DNA of 64,000 nt from contig JAHBYF010000003.1 of the NCBI GenBank assembly GCA_019636095.1, forward strand, positions 527,705-591,704, read 5' to 3'. Source of the stretch: Hyphomonadaceae bacterium. GTDB lineage: Bacteria > Pseudomonadota > Alphaproteobacteria > Caulobacterales > Aquidulcibacteraceae. A model generated the notes under the pieces. That model was not told where the DNA came from. It was given only the letters and a program-made list of their open reading frames with translations, and did not search any database. The position numbers were made by a program, and so were the translations under genes. Below are positions 62,576 through 64,000 of the stretch, piece by piece. Within the stretch, counting starts at the first letter, position 1. Each line of letters opens with the position of its first letter.

Positions 62576-63496
62576 TCATCTCCAAAGCTCTACAAATTCG
62601 GCCAAGTTCGGCAGCACGTCGACGAGGCCGTGCAGCAGAATAACTAGGAGCAACGATTTGGTGCGAGCGTAGATCAAGCCGAAGGTGAGCCCAATCGGCG
62701 AAAGAACGGCGACGGTATGGGCGACGACTTGGAGCGGATCTGTGCTCCAACCGTCGACATCGGGACCGCCACGCATGAACAATCCCGGCGCGTGAGCCAG
62801 CCCGAAGATAAGCGCAGTCGCGATCACGCCGGCCCAAGGGGAGTTGAACCAAGACGTGAGGCGCGTTTGCAAGACGCCGCGAAAGAGAAACTCCTCGCAC
62901 ACGCCAGCTTCGAGCGTGATCCATATGAAGCCGAGCGGCAGGGCCCAGATCATGGTGTCGAAGGTTGGCGGAATGCCTGAGATTTGCTTCAGGCTCGGCG
63001 TGATGACGCAGATGAGCCCCAGGATGATGAGGCCAAGCACAATGAGCGTGCGCCAAAACTTGCGGCCGCTCAGTCCGAGCTGTGTGATGGGTCCGAGTTT
63101 GGCGCCGAGCAGCGTGAGCAGGATCGCGGGCGCTACAATATGCACGCCGAGCTTCAGACCCATAACCAAGAGTTCTTGCTGCTGACCTTCGGGCAGCACT
63201 TGGCGCGCCCACGTCATGCCGAAGCCAAGAAAGAGCACAGCATAGAGCGCGAGGTAGAGGATGATCGCGCCGCTCTCGATCGTCGGGCGTTTGACTTCGA
63301 TACGTGGCGCATCGGCGCCGCGCGTGAGCAGCCAAGCTACACCGCCGAGGCCCGCGCCAAAGATGGCAATGACCGCGACGCCACTGCTCCAATCACCGCC
63401 GGTTGCGTAAAGATAGGCCGTCGCGCTGCACCAAAGCAGTGCGTATGCGAGCCCGGCGGCAATCGCCGCGCCCTTCCCCCTAATTGCCACAGACAT
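62576..63496 (-). CDS. CPBP-family intramembrane metalloprotease
   Basis: The 306-residue polytopic protein shows the abortive-infection/CAAX protease pattern: LEAGVCEEFLFRGVLQTRL (E201, E202, R206), GLAHAPGLF and LLHGLVDVLPNL near the end. About eight helices are expected. In bacteria such proteins mature peptides or act in bacteriocin self-immunity. ATG 63496 follows GGAGA. It is downstream of the cytochrome c1 terminator, so it has its own promoter. Confidence 0.85.
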   Translation of the reverse strand: MSVAIRGKGAAIAAGLAYALLWCSATAYLYATGGDWSSGVAVIAIFGAGLGGVAWLLTRGADAPRIEVKRPTIESGAIILYLALYAVLFLGFGMTWARQVLPEGQQQELLVMGLKLGVHIVAPAILLTLLGAKLGPITQLGLSGRKFWRTLIVLGLIILGLICVITPSLKQISGIPPTFDTMIWALPLGFIWITLEAGVCEEFLFRGVLQTRLTSWFNSPWAGVIATALIFGLAHAPGLFMRGGPDVDGWSTDPLQVVAHTVAVLSPIGLTFGLIYARTKSLLLVILLHGLVDVLPNLAEFVELWR

Positions 63497-63564
63497 GAGC
63501 CGAGTTCTCCTGTCGCCAAGAGATGCCAAAGGCGGCGTGCGCGGATGCAAGACATCGGCCCTAG

Positions 63565-63594
63565 GCAAAAAAACGCCGGCGCGAAGCCGGCGTT
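63565..63594 (-). terminator. Rho-independent terminator after cytochrome c1
   Basis: On the minus strand AACGCCGGC - TTCGC - GCCGGCGTT is a nine-bp stem followed by seven T residues. It ends the bc1 operon 25 bp after its last stop codon. Confidence 0.92.
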
Positions 63595-63619
63595 TCCGTT
63601 CAATTCTGATAGTCGAAGC

Positions 63620-64000
63620 TTAGTGAGCTTCGCCGCGCCAGACCTGCTTGTAGGAGAGGTAGAGCAGCCCCGCGAGCGCAACCAGGAACGCCAGCACCAC
63701 AATGCCAAGGCGCTTGCGTTGCTCCATGTGGGGATCTGAAGCCCACTGCAAGAACGTCGCGACGTCAGTTGCGTACTGCTCGACCGTTTGCGGCGTTTCC
63801 GGGTCGGAGTACGGCACCGCGCCATCAGCCAATGGCGGCGGCATCGCAAGGCGACCGCCGGGGAAATATGGGTTGTCGTGCAGCGTGCCTTCGCCACCCC
63901 CAGTGTAACCCATCAGGAGCGAACGCACGTAGCGCGCGCCGCCGTGGCGCGCAGACGTAATGACTGAGAGATCCGGCGGGGCCGCGCCGCCGTTTGACGC
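63620..64000 (-). CDS. petC: Cytochrome c1 of the bc1 complex (C-terminal part only)
   Basis: The last 127 codons of the gene are present and its 5' part lies outside the window. The sequence contains NGGAAPPDLSVITSARHGG, GGRLAMPPPLADG (the methionine is the heme ligand) and the single C-terminal anchor RLGIVVLAFLVALAGLLYLSYKQVW. Cytochrome c1 carries electrons from the Rieske centre to soluble cytochrome c in the periplasm. The upstream Rieske and cytochrome b genes should lie to the right. Confidence 0.9.
   Translation of the reverse strand, partial: ASNGGAAPPDLSVITSARHGGARYVRSLLMGYTGGGEGTLHDNPYFPGGRLAMPPPLADGAVPYSDPETPQTVEQYATDVATFLQWASDPHMEQRKRLGIVVLAFLVALAGLLYLSYKQVWRGEAH

Noticed and set aside
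1..64000. tRNA or rRNA genes, CRISPR arrays, transposases, integrases
   Set aside because: I saw no acceptor/T-loop pattern, no rRNA stretch, no regularly spaced repeats and no DDE or tyrosine recombinase motif. A dedicated scan could still find a tRNA missed by eye.

Overview
The window is a GC-rich stretch of an alphaproteobacterial chromosome. The IF3 N-terminus ([16 protein letters not shown] type), EipA/DUF1134, the NDUFA9-like protein, the zapA / 6S-like / 5-FCL order and a bc1-type cytochrome c1 all fit Caulobacterales/Hyphomonadales-like bacteria; no sequence-database identification was possible. Genes are densely packed on both strands, with many ATGA or TGATG overlaps. No rRNA, tRNA, CRISPR array, transposase or integrase was recognised.

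Layout. 1-4.3 kb (minus strand): membrane protein (cut by the window edge), M19 dipeptidase, secreted CARDB-like protein, 2OG-Fe(II) oxygenase and a malyl-CoA lyase-type enzyme. 4.4-9.4 kb: accA, then a two-gene cassette (exported TPR protein plus membrane-anchored TIR protein), a degenerate copy of the accA 3' end, and an Lrp/AsnC regulator. 9.6-15.8 kb: autotransporter, EipA, a K+ channel, a Gdx/SugE exporter and a patatin lipoprotein. 15.8-23.1 kb: the classical infC-rpmI-rplT-pheS-pheT cluster on the minus strand. It is split by 2.2 kb of unrelated genes after infC and by a small lipoprotein gene between pheS and pheT; infC appears to use an AUA start codon. 23.2-32.6 kb: two glycosyltransferases, several small exported proteins, an SPFH-type protein, a peptidoglycan transglycosylase with a long acidic N-terminus, and queG. 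32.7-46.8 kb: gltD-gltB, uppP, an NDUFA9-like protein, a tandem-repeat exported protein, yebC, a metallopeptidase/ATP-grasp pair, and 5-FCL / 6S RNA-like region / zapA. 47-53 kb: glycolysis genes gap, pgk and class I fba with glutathione peroxidase and small membrane proteins. 53-64 kb: DUF805, thiE, DUF1003, a P450, a second TIR protein, an OPT transporter, a ClpP-like protease, a SleB-type hydrolase, a CPBP protease and the 3' end of cytochrome c1.

Most of the content is housekeeping: translation, central carbon and nitrogen metabolism, and envelope maintenance. The accessory signal is concentrated in the TPR-TIR cassette at 5.4-8.9 kb. An exported TPR protein is translationally coupled to a TIR protein whose single membrane segment should place its C-terminus in the periplasm, and the pair is bracketed by direct repeats of the accA 3' end. 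I infer a mobile periplasm-to-cytoplasm TIR signalling or defence module. Other points of interest are the second TIR protein (56.4 kb), the HExxH peptidase/ATP-grasp pair (43.4-45.5 kb) and two-hairpin dispersed repeats with covarying arms.
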